Positions 34,754 through 43,981 of a stretch of 64,000 nt of DNA are shown here, in pieces. The notes under the pieces were generated by a model that made no database searches, had not been told where the DNA came from, and saw nothing but the letters and a program-made list of their open reading frames with translations. Positions within the stretch are counted from its first letter, which is position 1; each line of letters opens with the position of its first letter. Where the stretch lies: positions 2,483,346 through 2,547,345 of the forward strand of contig AP018269.1 of NCBI GenBank assembly GCA_003994795.1. The letters are read 5' to 3'. Origin of the DNA: Cylindrospermum sp. NIES-4074 (GTDB lineage Bacteria > Cyanobacteriota > Cyanobacteriia > Cyanobacteriales > Nostocaceae). The position numbers were made by a program, and so were the translations under genes.

Positions 34754-36361
34754 TTACGAATTAGTTGGCTGTAATTTGGTTGACGGTAGCATCACAGTAA
34801 ACGTAGTGCCTACATCAACTTCACTTACTACCGTGATTTGACCACCATGTAAATCCACAAGGGTTTTGACAATGGATAGTCCTATTCCAGTACCGGGGAT
34901 ATGAGCAATATTACTACCCCGATAAAATGGCTCAAATAATCTTTGTTGATCCGCAACGGGAATGCCAATTCCCTGATCTTTGATTTGAAAAAATACTTTC
35001 CCATACTCACAGGTAAGTTTTAAATCAACCACACTGCCGATAGGAGAATATTTAATTGCATTATCGAGCAAGTTATTCAGAATCGGCTCCAACAGTTTTT
35101 TATCAATCCAGGCTCTTAAGCAGTTACCGGAACTGACAAACTTGATAGGCTTATGGCTATCGCTACTACTCAACTGCATTTGTGCCAGTAAATCACGGCA
35201 AAACTCACCTAGATCCAGCGGTTTCGGGTCAAAATTTAGTTTTGCAGCTTCTGCCTTTGCCAACAGCAGAATATCATCCAACATCTGACTGAGTTGTTCG
35301 ACAGCTGTTTGAATATGATCAAGCAATGGTCGTGTTTTTTCCTCAGTCCATTCATCAATATGCCGTTTGAGTAAGCTATTAGAGAAAGAAACAATATTCA
35401 GTGGTGTGCGAAATTGATGGCAGACCATAGAAACAAAATACGCTCTGAGTTCGCTCAGTTGTTTTGCTTGTTCTAATGCTTGGTGTAGCTCTAATTCAGC
35501 ACATTTGTAACCGGTGATATCAATACCTGCAATCAATTCAACTGGTTGTCCTCCAAAACCTACAACTCCATCAAGCATCGCCACCATACAAGCCAGCCAA
35601 ACCTCCTTACCATTTTTTGTCCGAATATTCATTTCCAGGTATTCAGAGTTGGCTACTTCACCCTGCTGACGTTTTTTACTTATAATCAGTTGGTGAAGAT
35701 CAAAGTCAGCTAGTAATTCTGCTTTGGTATAGCCGGTGAGTAGCTCCACTGCGGGATTTATGTAGCAAATTTGTGTATCTTGAATCAGGAAAATACTAGC
35801 ATTTGTCGTTTCGGCCAAAGTGCGAAATTTAGCTTCATTCAGCCGTAATGCTTCTTTGTCCCTTCTGAATTCAGGAGATTCTTGTTGCAAATTCTCTTTG
35901 GCTTCCCTGAATTCATCAATCCACTTTTGCACACTCAGTTGTACAACTTCATCACTTTTGTCACGCACAAAAGCACAACCAAACCCGCTACCTTGATGTT
36001 CTACGTAGGTTATGGCTATTTCTACCAAAAAAATTTGACCACTTTTTTTCCGATAGCGAGATTTAAATGTGAGAGATTTCCGTGAGTCTCTGCTCACCAG
36101 ATATTGCCATTTTTCTGCCCAATCGTGTAATGAAAAATCTATATCTATATCGTGCAGTGTCATGGAAAGTAATTCCTCACGGGAATACTCTGTCATCCAA
36201 CAAGTAGCATCATTGACATAAATAAACTGCGCGTTTACTCCTAAACAGAAAGCGGCATCTACAGCCTGATTGATCAGGAAATCAGCAAATGTCAACTCTA
36301 CTTCTGGCTGTAGGGCCAATTGAGAGTTGGATTGAACGGGAGCATAGTCGCCAGAATTCAT
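34754..36361 (-). CDS. PAS-PAS sensor histidine kinase
   Basis: 535 residues, no membrane helix, so cytoplasmic. Two PAS domains (about 30-150 and 175-290), the first near DAAFCLGVNAQFIYVNDATC and the second near EAKFRTLAETTNASIFLIQD. HisKA domain with phospho-acceptor His in VCHQFRTPLNIVSFS, and an ATPase domain with N box NLLDNAIKYSP, G1 DQGIGIP and G2 GTGIGLSIV. The next gene on the strand is an AraC-type response regulator. The signal is not predictable; PAS could bind a cofactor or small ligand. Confidence 0.94.
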   Translation of the reverse strand: MNSGDYAPVQSNSQLALQPEVELTFADFLINQAVDAAFCLGVNAQFIYVNDATCWMTEYSREELLSMTLHDIDIDFSLHDWAEKWQYLVSRDSRKSLTFKSRYRKKSGQIFLVEIAITYVEHQGSGFGCAFVRDKSDEVVQLSVQKWIDEFREAKENLQQESPEFRRDKEALRLNEAKFRTLAETTNASIFLIQDTQICYINPAVELLTGYTKAELLADFDLHQLIISKKRQQGEVANSEYLEMNIRTKNGKEVWLACMVAMLDGVVGFGGQPVELIAGIDITGYKCAELELHQALEQAKQLSELRAYFVSMVCHQFRTPLNIVSFSNSLLKRHIDEWTEEKTRPLLDHIQTAVEQLSQMLDDILLLAKAEAAKLNFDPKPLDLGEFCRDLLAQMQLSSSDSHKPIKFVSSGNCLRAWIDKKLLEPILNNLLDNAIKYSPIGSVVDLKLTCEYGKVFFQIKDQGIGIPVADQQRLFEPFYRGSNIAHIPGTGIGLSIVKTLVDLHGGQITVVSEVDVGTTFTVMLPSTKLQPTNS

Positions 36362-37775
36362 ATCCCTACTCGCTCCTTGTAATCAGTTGGCACTATAGCT
36401 ATTGTTGATCTGATAATCACAACTGCCTAAAATCACTATTAAGTAAATTAACTAAGTTTTGAATAAATCTGATTTTAACAATAAAAACTGAATAGTCTCA
36501 CTTTGGTTGCATAGAAAGATCAATTGGTATCTTCTCGTAAATTGATGCCATATTTATGCTACACAAAATTATATATTAAACCAATTTAAGCCTTTGTCAT
36601 AGAAAGACTCAAAAATTTAATTAACACTTGCACAAATAACACTTTTTAAGATTAGGAAATTTGCCTATTCCAGTTTTGAACATTTTGCACTAAGAGGGAT
36701 TAACAGTATAAGGATTGACTGTTTGCCTCACATCTTTGTTCAATAATATAACAAATAGCTCTGAAATCTTATGCAGTAAAGAAAATCAGGCTAATCTTTA
36801 TTAGGATTCACCATATCATTACTTTGTCAATTCTTATTTCAATGCATTTACCCTCTTATTTCTGGCTTAAATAAGCAAATTATTGCTGATAAATTAAACT
36901 TGTTTAAATTTGCTCACTCAGAGATTTAACTACAAAATAATATACTGAGTCATCCATCAAGAGGTATATATTTCGGTCGAGAATTTACGTGCATATTACA
37001 AAGCAATCTCCCAAAGGGTAGATAAATTAGCAATAATATATGTGTCTTTAGAGACAGAAACTGGAAATAATCAGTGATTTGCGTCAATACCAGCACTACC
37101 AAGCTGTTGCGATTCTGGTTATACTCTGACCAGAGTAATTTATGCCAGATACTTTGTGGCTTTTTTTAATGAGCAACTATCTCTAGATAGAGATTTAGCA
37201 GCTTGAATAAACGATTAGTGCCGCTGGTAGAACCAAATGGGAAAAAGTGATAAATATGTCCCTAGCTTTTCTGTAGTTCGTTCTCTAAAAGTACATATTT
37301 GTTTTCTTCCAGACAAAATTATCTACCTTACCTAAAAATTTTTCTTGCTAAGTGGATTTCATGCTGATCTGACTGCAAACTGGAAAGAGGCTCTAGGAGT
37401 TAACAAGCAGCAAGAAAATTTCAAGAGCGAAAAAATAGACATATTTATCCAAAAATAGTTCATGTATCCCTTGCTGAACTTTGAGTAGGCTTAACGAAGA
37501 AGCTGCTTCTGCAATACGGTTAATCTGTATGGGTGGGTTTAACTATCTCTTGATTAAACAGCCGAAATTGCTGTCCTGGCTAGTTAAACCTACCCCTACT
37601 TTCAACATAAACAAAGATAAACTTGAATCATTTTTTAATTTGTCTATGTGCAAGCAGATGTTTATCTGAGCTTTGTGCTATGGTTTAAAACTTTCTTTTT
37701 GCTAAACGCCAAAGAGAAAATATAAACCCTGCAAGACATCAACTGAATTTAGTTTACTGGAGAGGAGTGCATCAG
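36362..37775. other. 1.4 kb AT-rich gap upstream of the hetP-like gene
   Basis: Long stretch with no convincing gene. The open frame 37481-37669 (TTG start, no ribosome site) overlaps an inverted repeat and is not supported. At 37530-37546 and 37584-37600 arms of about 15 bases (GGGTGGGTTTAACTA and its near complement) enclose a smaller ACAGC/GCTGT hairpin. Such a long leader is compatible with developmental control of the downstream gene. I searched by eye for GTA-N8-TAC and found none; the closest is GTA-N8-TAA near 36527. Confidence 0.4.
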
Positions 37776-38054
37776 ATGAACCAAAATTTTACTGGTTATA
37801 AAACACAAATCAGCAAAAATAATAATACTGAACAAGTAGAACAAATTGTTAAAGCTATTATCGCTGGCAAGTACTCTTGGGCCTGTGTTTTAATCCTCCG
37901 TTTTGGTGGTTATAACCCTATAGACTATATCCCCTACCGCACCTACATTCGATTGCTAAAAAATAATTGTCTATCTGATAGCTCTAAGCAAAATCAAATA
38001 GACGGTGATAAGGTGGAAATGTTTGACCTCAAATCAAACTGGATTCGACTTTAA
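37776..38054 (+). CDS. HetP-family protein (heterocyst commitment)
   Basis: 92 residues from ATG 37776, chosen over GTG 37767 because AGAGGAG sits about 8 bp upstream of the ATG and MNQNF begins the family. Core motif GKYSWACVLILRFGGYNPIDYIPYRTYIRLLK in two pieces: GKYSWACVLILRF then GYNPIDYIPYRTY, diagnostic of HetP and its paralogues. The protein is short, ending soon after the domain, like the small Anabaena paralogue Asl1930 rather than full HetP. In Anabaena these proteins promote or delay commitment to heterocyst fate. Stand-alone gene, preceded by a 1.4 kb non-coding region. Confidence 0.85.
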   Translation: MNQNFTGYKTQISKNNNTEQVEQIVKAIIAGKYSWACVLILRFGGYNPIDYIPYRTYIRLLKNNCLSDSSKQNQIDGDKVEMFDLKSNWIRL

Positions 38055-38128
38055 AAATGACAATTACTGATGCTATTTCAGGGCGATTTATTCCCAAAAC
38101 CTCATGAGGAAAGAATGAAGGATGAAAT

Positions 38129-38163
38129 TTCATAATTCATAATTCATAATTCATAGTTCATCC
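38129..38163. repeat. Short tandem heptamer repeat (TTCATAA)n
   Basis: Three perfect TTCATAA units, then TTCATAG and TTCATCC, ending 16 bp before the trpC start. Typical slippage-prone STRR of heterocystous cyanobacteria; it may change the leader length. Confidence 0.8.
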
Positions 38164-38179
38164 CTATCCCTAATAGCTT

Positions 38180-39055
38180 ATGACTTACCCAGTTACTGTT
38201 TCTAATATCCATCTACAACCAATTCTCAAAGAGATTGTATGGCATAAAAAGCAAGAAGTAGCACAAATACAGCAGGAAATGTCTTTGGCTTCTTTGCAAC
38301 GTCAATTAACTGCTGCTCCAACTGTGCGCGATTTCTTCACGGCTTTGCAGCAGAGTCCTTACCAACCGAGCCTGATTGCAGAGGTTAAAAAAGCATCACT
38401 GGGTCAAGGAATCATTAGAGCAGACTTTGACCCAGTGGCGATCGCACAATCTTATGCCCGTGGTGGTGCAACTTGCATTTCTGTTGTCACTGATCAAAAA
38501 TTCTTTCAAGGCGGTTTTGAGCATTTACGTGCTATTCGTCAGCGGGTAGTATTGCCCTTGTTGTGTAAAGATTTCATTCTTGATCCCTGCCAAATTTATT
38601 TAGCACGAGCAGCTGGTGCAGATGCAGTATTATTGATTGCTGCTATTCTCTCAGACCGGGAACTCCAGAACTTTTTGCGTGTGATTCACTATTTAGGGAT
38701 GAATGCTTTGGTAGAAGTTCACAACTTGGCTGAACTTGATCGGGTGCTGAAACTGCAAGATATCCGTTTAATAGGAATTAATAACAGTAGCTTGGAAGAC
38801 TTTAGTATTGATATTAGCATTACTCAGCAATTATTGGCAGCTAGGCGATCGCAATTACAAAGCTTGGGTATTCTCGTCGTCAGTGAATCTGGATTGCATA
38901 CACCCGCTGATTTATCCTTGGTAGCTGAAGCTGGTACACACGCAGTTCTCATGGGGGACAATTTACTGCAACAAAAGGATTTAGAACAGGCTGTACGTAG
39001 TCTACTCAAGCCTGATTCCTTGGATCTCGTCAAGAACGGAATCAAAAGCTTATAG
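38180..39055 (+). CDS. trpC: Indole-3-glycerol phosphate synthase paralogue (TrpC)
   Basis: 291 residues, TIM barrel. Catalyses ring closure of CdRP to indole-3-glycerol phosphate in tryptophan synthesis. Conserved: RDFFTAL, SLIAEVKKAS, the catalytic Lys in PLLCKDFILDP, ALVEVH, LVVSESGL. Departures from the usual family are visible: the SPSKG phosphate/substrate loop reads SLGQG, the GINNRNL motif reads GINNSSL, and the late GESL motif reads GDNL. This suggests a diverged paralogue rather than the main housekeeping copy. No other trp genes are nearby. Confidence 0.85.
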   Translation: MTYPVTVSNIHLQPILKEIVWHKKQEVAQIQQEMSLASLQRQLTAAPTVRDFFTALQQSPYQPSLIAEVKKASLGQGIIRADFDPVAIAQSYARGGATCISVVTDQKFFQGGFEHLRAIRQRVVLPLLCKDFILDPCQIYLARAAGADAVLLIAAILSDRELQNFLRVIHYLGMNALVEVHNLAELDRVLKLQDIRLIGINNSSLEDFSIDISITQQLLAARRSQLQSLGILVVSESGLHTPADLSLVAEAGTHAVLMGDNLLQQKDLEQAVRSLLKPDSLDLVKNGIKSL

Positions 39056-39594
39056 TCTCAGAAGCTAGTACCGCAGGGCGGAATTAAAAATTAACTTTTT
39101 ATTAATTAAAAATGAGTTGAATCTCACTGGTTAGTTATTTTTGCCGCGCTGCACTAGTAGTTGGTATAAACAGGGTTAGTTATTTTCACACCTTCCCCCC
39201 TCAGTCTCAAAATCTGCAAAGGTAATGCCAGCAGACTTAGAGGAAATATGGAATATTTCTTCCTGTAGCTTATCCCACCTCTTCCAGGGGTGGGATTTTC
39301 CATTGGTGTAAAATTCGTAGTTAGTGGTTTAATCAAAATAGTACTATAGCAACCTTCTCGGTGGTTAGGACGGTGTTGATTCCTCGAAGCCTTGAAGCAA
39401 CTAGGTTTATACTCAGCACTCAGCACTCAGCACTTTGCTATAACTAAAAGTCATCCTGTTATTATCAGCCGCTAAACTTGATTTAATTTTTATTGAATGG
39501 AACAAATACTATCCACAAGAACTCTAATAGTATGTGTGTAGTCTAAATCCAGTAATTTAATTATATATAGCTCTATTATCACAGGACAGAACTA
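39056..39594. other. Gap with terminator-like hairpin and heptamer repeat
   Basis: 539 bp. ATCCCACC..GGTGGGAT hairpin followed by TTTT at 39272-39298, and three ACTCAGC heptamers at 39411-39431 (STRR). A short AT-rich palindromic stretch is near 39090-39110. No supported gene; an open frame on the minus strand covers the repeats and looks spurious. Confidence 0.5.
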
Positions 39595-40875
39595 ATGAAA
39601 CGGCAGATTCGTTCATTAACTCAAAAGTTAATAATTAGCGGTTTATTAACGGTTTATTTAATAACTCCAGTATTGGCTACTCAAGACCAGCCGCTCACCC
39701 GTGCTGAAGTTTACAAACTGATTAAAGTGGTCGAACTGCTACTGCAAAATCAAACTCGACGACCAGCAAAAGCAAAAGACGTTATAGTTCCGCGAGATGC
39801 AGTTAAGACGGGTGTTAGTTCTGAAGCGCAATTATTCTTTAATGATAAGTCTTTAATTCGGGTAGACCAAAGTAGCATTTTTCGATTTGAACCAGGTATA
39901 CGTCGCTTTCAACTGCCAAATCGGCTGGCTTTAAATGAAATGATATTTAAGCTGGAAAATGGCACTGCCTTGATTTTGAGTCCACCGGGTAGTGTGGGTA
40001 CACAAGTAGAAACTCCAGAAAGTAAAATTAGTATTTTGGCAGCAGTTCCTGTTAACAATTCATCCCCAAATAATAATTTAGATTTGGCTAATGCTCAAAA
40101 TAATAAATTAGGTCAGTCAAGCCCAATGGCTCTATATGCACCAGCAAGTAAAGCTAGCGCAGTGATGGTAATTCATAATGCTGCACGCAACAATACACAA
40201 GTTTTTGCCCTCACTGATGGAGATATTAAAATATCTGATCTGCAAGAGAAAAAAACCGTGGCTTTACAAGGTGGTCAAACAGTAGCAGTTAAAAATGGGG
40301 TGGTGGGAACAGTTCAGGAATTTGATTTAAAAGGATTTTATAAACTAATTAATTTAACTAGTGGGATAGGGCCAGGACAAGAAAATTTAGTTGCCCAAGA
40401 ATCACCCCAAGTGCAGGAAACACTCAACACTGTGAGGATTCAAACTTTGGCAGCATTGAGAAATCAAACGAAAAGAATAGAGGGATTTACTAAGACTTTT
40501 CTCTCAGATGCACTGAATGGGACAGAAGGAGATTTAAATCCGCGTCCACGAACTTCGGTGAGGATTAATAACCCGCAAGTTACTACTGGTACTTTCTTTA
40601 GAAGAGAAGGCAATGTTGCCACATTTATTCCTGATAATAATGCCAATTCCCCTAATCGCATTTCTGTAGATTTTGATAAAGGTACTGTGACTATTGATGG
40701 CAAAACTGGTGTATCTAATAAAGTAGGTTTAAGTGGTAATAATGCCAGTGGTTCAATTATCGATGCTAATGGGCAAATAACCCAAATTAATGTTTTTGGA
40801 GTTAATGGTGAGGAACCTCAAGAGGGAATTCCCTATCGTGGCAGTTTGACAACTGGGGTGGCACGCGATCGCTAA
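39595..40875 (+). CDS. FecR-domain exported protein
   Basis: 426 residues with a signal peptide (SGLLTVYLITPVLATQ, cut near residue 29). Residues about 60-190 match a FecR domain: DVIVPRDAVKTGVSSEAQLFFNDKSLIRVDQSSIFRFEPG and the later TPESKISILAAVPV region. The rest is low-complexity with no known domain. FecR domains often anchor or sense envelope stress in cyanobacterial secreted proteins. The SLH porin starts 28 bp downstream, so the two are probably co-expressed. Confidence 0.85.
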   Translation: MKRQIRSLTQKLIISGLLTVYLITPVLATQDQPLTRAEVYKLIKVVELLLQNQTRRPAKAKDVIVPRDAVKTGVSSEAQLFFNDKSLIRVDQSSIFRFEPGIRRFQLPNRLALNEMIFKLENGTALILSPPGSVGTQVETPESKISILAAVPVNNSSPNNNLDLANAQNNKLGQSSPMALYAPASKASAVMVIHNAARNNTQVFALTDGDIKISDLQEKKTVALQGGQTVAVKNGVVGTVQEFDLKGFYKLINLTSGIGPGQENLVAQESPQVQETLNTVRIQTLAALRNQTKRIEGFTKTFLSDALNGTEGDLNPRPRTSVRINNPQVTTGTFFRREGNVATFIPDNNANSPNRISVDFDKGTVTIDGKTGVSNKVGLSGNNASGSIIDANGQITQINVFGVNGEEPQEGIPYRGSLTTGVARDR

Positions 40876-40903
40876 TTTTTTGTATATTTAGGTGTGATGG
40901 GTG

Positions 40904-42451
40904 ATGCTAGTGTCTAAAAATCTATTACTTCTAACGGTGACAGCAGTATGTTGTTTGACTGCCCCAGCTTTAGCAGATAATACAACTTCAGAAGATATTA
41001 ATAGCAGTAGCGAGCAGTTAACATCAGTATCACAACTGTCTGATATCCAACCTAGTGATTGGGCTTTCACGGCATTACAATCTTTAGTTGAACGTTACGG
41101 TGTGATTGCTGGTTATGCTGATGGTACATTTAAAGGCGATCGCTCTTTAACGCGCTATGAATTTGCTGCCGGTCTACAAGCAGCACTGGATAGAGTCAAT
41201 CAGCTAGTTGCAGATGGTTTAACGGAGCAAGTTAAAAAAGCCGACTTAGAAACATTGCAAAAACTGCAAGCAGAATTTGCTCCAGAATTAGCCACTTTAA
41301 GAGGGAGAATTGATAACTTAGAAGCGCGTAACGCTAATTTAGCATCTCAGCAATTTTCAACTACTGCCCTTTTGGGGGGACAAGTAATTTTGGGATTAGC
41401 AGCGGGTTCTGGAGGTAAACCCCCAGGTAAAGGAGAAGCGAATACAATCCTCACTCAACTAACCCAATTACAACTGGTTTCTTCCTTTACTGGTAAAGAC
41501 CGATTTCGTGTTGGGTTGGTGGCAGGAAACAGTACGAGAGATAGCTTTGGCAATCCTGACGCTTTTAATACTAATATGGCCAGGCTAGCTTGGCAAGCTG
41601 ATTCTGAAAATCAGGTAAGATTGGATTCTTTGGAATATAGAGTTGCTGGATTTGGAGAACGCGTTGTTTTCACCTTCAAACCTGTAGGATTCAGTTTAGG
41701 CAGTATTCTCAGCGTTAACTCACCCTATGCTGACGCAGGAGGGGGTGCGATTTCCCTTTTTGCCGGTTCCACCCCCATCTTCAAAATCGGCAGTCTGGAC
41801 GCTGGTTTAGGCTTTGATTGGTTGCTTTCTGATCAGACACGCTTGCAATTTGCCTATGGGACAAGAAATAGCAATGAAAACAGCCAAGGTCTATTAGGTG
41901 CAGGTCATAGCGCTTTGGGTGTGCAGTTTTTATACAAGCCGACTCCCTCTTTAATTACTGGTTTGGCTTATATTAATGCTTATGCGAGAGATGGGCAATT
42001 AGATACTGGCACAGGTAGCGGTAACGCAGATACCTCTGGGGGACTGGGTGAACCCGCTCAAATTCATGCTCTCAACGCAAGTATGAAGTGGCAATTAACG
42101 AATCAGGTGGTGTTTAGCCTTTGGGGTGGTGCGATCGTTACTGACTCTATTAAATCAGATGCAGTTGCTCTTACCACTACTTATCAAGCCTCCTTAGGAT
42201 TATATGATCCTTTTGGCAGAAAAGGCGATTTATTTGGGTTGATAATTGGTCAACCGCTAAAGTTAAACAATGGATATTTAATTGCTAATATAGACACGGG
42301 TAATTCCACACATTATGAAGTTTTTTATCGCTATTTGGTGAGTGATAATATTGCTATTACTCCGGGATTTTTTATTGTGACTGACCCTGGACATATTTCG
42401 CGGAATAATGATATTTTTGTGGGAGCGATTCGGACTACGTTTAGTTTTTAG
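40904..42451 (+). CDS. SLH-domain outer-membrane porin (OprB-like)
   Basis: About 515 residues. Start uncertain among GTG 40901, ATG 40904 and GTG 40910. Signal peptide (LLLLTVTAVCCLTAPALA), one SLH domain (about 45-105; SDIQPSDWAFTALQSLVERYG and LTRYEFAAGLQAALD), a coiled coil (LQAEFAPELATLRGRIDNLEAR), then an OprB-type beta-barrel ending in the terminal phenylalanine (RTTFSF), as porins do. Cyanobacterial porins of this form (SomA/B, All-type) bind the pyruvylated cell-wall polymer through SLH and pass small solutes or iron. Confidence 0.92.
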   Translation: MLVSKNLLLLTVTAVCCLTAPALADNTTSEDINSSSEQLTSVSQLSDIQPSDWAFTALQSLVERYGVIAGYADGTFKGDRSLTRYEFAAGLQAALDRVNQLVADGLTEQVKKADLETLQKLQAEFAPELATLRGRIDNLEARNANLASQQFSTTALLGGQVILGLAAGSGGKPPGKGEANTILTQLTQLQLVSSFTGKDRFRVGLVAGNSTRDSFGNPDAFNTNMARLAWQADSENQVRLDSLEYRVAGFGERVVFTFKPVGFSLGSILSVNSPYADAGGGAISLFAGSTPIFKIGSLDAGLGFDWLLSDQTRLQFAYGTRNSNENSQGLLGAGHSALGVQFLYKPTPSLITGLAYINAYARDGQLDTGTGSGNADTSGGLGEPAQIHALNASMKWQLTNQVVFSLWGGAIVTDSIKSDAVALTTTYQASLGLYDPFGRKGDLFGLIIGQPLKLNNGYLIANIDTGNSTHYEVFYRYLVSDNIAITPGFFIVTDPGHISRNNDIFVGAIRTTFSF

Positions 42452-42480
42452 TCAGTTATGTAAAAAGTAAGGATAAAGGA

Positions 42481-42602
42481 ACGAACCGCAAAGGACGCAA
42501 AGAGCGCGAAGGAAAGAAGGAAAGATTTATTTACCCATCAAAGTTGGCTTGACAGACTCCTCTGCGTACCTCTGCGTTAACCTTTGCGTTCCTCTGCGTT
42601 TA
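42481..42602. repeat. Dispersed intergenic repeat with CGAACCGCAAAGG core
   Basis: AACCGCAAAGGACGCAAAGAGCGCGAAGG-type sequence (42484-42512) and a complementary CCTCTGCGT/CCTTTGCGTTCC set (42559-42601). A copy of the first part occurs inside the WD40 gene at 45541-45617. Confidence 0.7.
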
Positions 42603-42739
42603 AACTCATCTTAGGTCAAATACTATAATTATGCCCTCTCCCTACCTCTCCGGTAAGATTTTTTGTGCATTGCTCTATCTCAAAATAAGTTAACAAGCAC
42701 CTCATCCTGCTCTTGGTAATTTAAATTGGAGGATGCAAT

Positions 42740-43981
42740 ATGCGAAGAATTGGGATTATTGGCGCCGGTCAAGCAGGTCTTTACTTAGGTATTAGTTTAT
42801 TAGCAGCAGGCTATGACGTGACCGTGTTTTCTGAACATACACCAGAAAGCATTTTGGCTGCTAAACTAATGTCAACACAAATATTATTTCCCGATGTATT
42901 GCAACTAGAACGTAACCTGGGGCTGAATTTTTGGGATGATGATTGTCCAAGTTGTGAACGCACCTACAATGAGGTTTGTGACACAGAGGGAAATTTGGCT
43001 TTAGTTATTTCTAACATTCTCGAAAAACCTTGGCAAGGTGTGGATCAACGCCTCAAAATTTCCACTTGGATGCAAGAATTTAGGCGTCGGGGTGGTGAAT
43101 TGGTTATCCAAAAAATGACACTTTTAGATTTAGATGAATGTGTCCATAATTATGATTTGCTGGTGGTGTCTGTGGGTAAAGGTTCCCTTTCAAATTTGTT
43201 TGAACGGGATGAAGAAAAGTCTCACCATGACAAGCCAAAGCGGCATTTAGGAACAGGGATTTATACTGGATTAAAGGGAGATAAGATTGATTTTCATACC
43301 CTGAGGGCAATTAATATTTTTGGAGTTGGTGAAATACTTGTGGTGCCATTTTATAACAAGGATAGAACACCTGCTTATATTGTTAGTGCTGGAGCCTATC
43401 CTGGTGGAGTAATGGATAGGTTTTTAGGGGTGCAAAGTGGTCAGGAATTAGCAGAAATTACCAAAAAAACTATTCAGGAGTTGACACCGTGGAATTATGA
43501 AATTGTGGAGAATATGGAATTGACTGATGAGAAAGATTGGCTTTGTGGTGCAATTACTCCTACTGTACGTCATGCGATCGCTAATTTGCCATCAGGTGCA
43601 ACTGTGATGGGTATCGCTGATACTGTGATTCTACATGATCCCATTGCAGGTCAAGGGGGAAATAATGCCATAAAAATGGCTCATTTGGTGACGCAACGCA
43701 TTGTGGAACATGGTAAACTTCCATTTGATGAGTTATGGATGCAGTCAGTTTTCGCTGAATTCTGGGAATATGCACAGTACGCGAACGCCTTTGCAGATTC
43801 TATGTTAACGCCAAGTCCTCATCTGCAAGATATTTTGGGTGCTATGGCTCAAAATCCAGAAATAGCCAGAGATTTCTTGCAAGGGTATAATCATCCACCT
43901 AGCTTGCATCCTTGGTTTTTTGACCCAGAAGCAGCGAAGAAATACTTAGAAAGAAAGAATAAGCAGAAAGTTGCTTTATAA
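42740..43981 (+). CDS. StyA-like FAD-dependent monooxygenase (styrene/indole monooxygenase family)
   Basis: 413 residues. FAD-binding [20 protein letters not shown] at the N-terminus and the second FAD motif region [23 protein letters not shown]. The pattern, including the GQGGNNA loop and the late DPE segment, matches the StyA oxygenase family, which epoxidises styrene or indole with FADH2 from a reductase (StyB), not seen nearby. GGAGG 8 bp before ATG. It overlaps the convergent caspase gene by 6 bp. Substrate in cyanobacteria is unknown. Confidence 0.85.
   Translation: MRRIGIIGAGQAGLYLGISLLAAGYDVTVFSEHTPESILAAKLMSTQILFPDVLQLERNLGLNFWDDDCPSCERTYNEVCDTEGNLALVISNILEKPWQGVDQRLKISTWMQEFRRRGGELVIQKMTLLDLDECVHNYDLLVVSVGKGSLSNLFERDEEKSHHDKPKRHLGTGIYTGLKGDKIDFHTLRAINIFGVGEILVVPFYNKDRTPAYIVSAGAYPGGVMDRFLGVQSGQELAEITKKTIQELTPWNYEIVENMELTDEKDWLCGAITPTVRHAIANLPSGATVMGIADTVILHDPIAGQGGNNAIKMAHLVTQRIVEHGKLPFDELWMQSVFAEFWEYAQYANAFADSMLTPSPHLQDILGAMAQNPEIARDFLQGYNHPPSLHPWFFDPEAAKKYLERKNKQKVAL

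Noticed and set aside
37530-37600. IS200/IS605 right-end or omega-RNA remnant
   Set aside because: Only a nested inverted repeat is visible; no TnpA/TnpB similarity nearby to support it.
37481-37669. 62-residue ORF upstream of hetP-like gene
   Set aside because: TTG start, no ribosome site, and half of it is the 37530-37600 inverted repeat.
39154-39426. 90-residue minus-strand ORF
   Set aside because: Spans a hairpin and the ACTCAGC heptamers; no conserved pattern.
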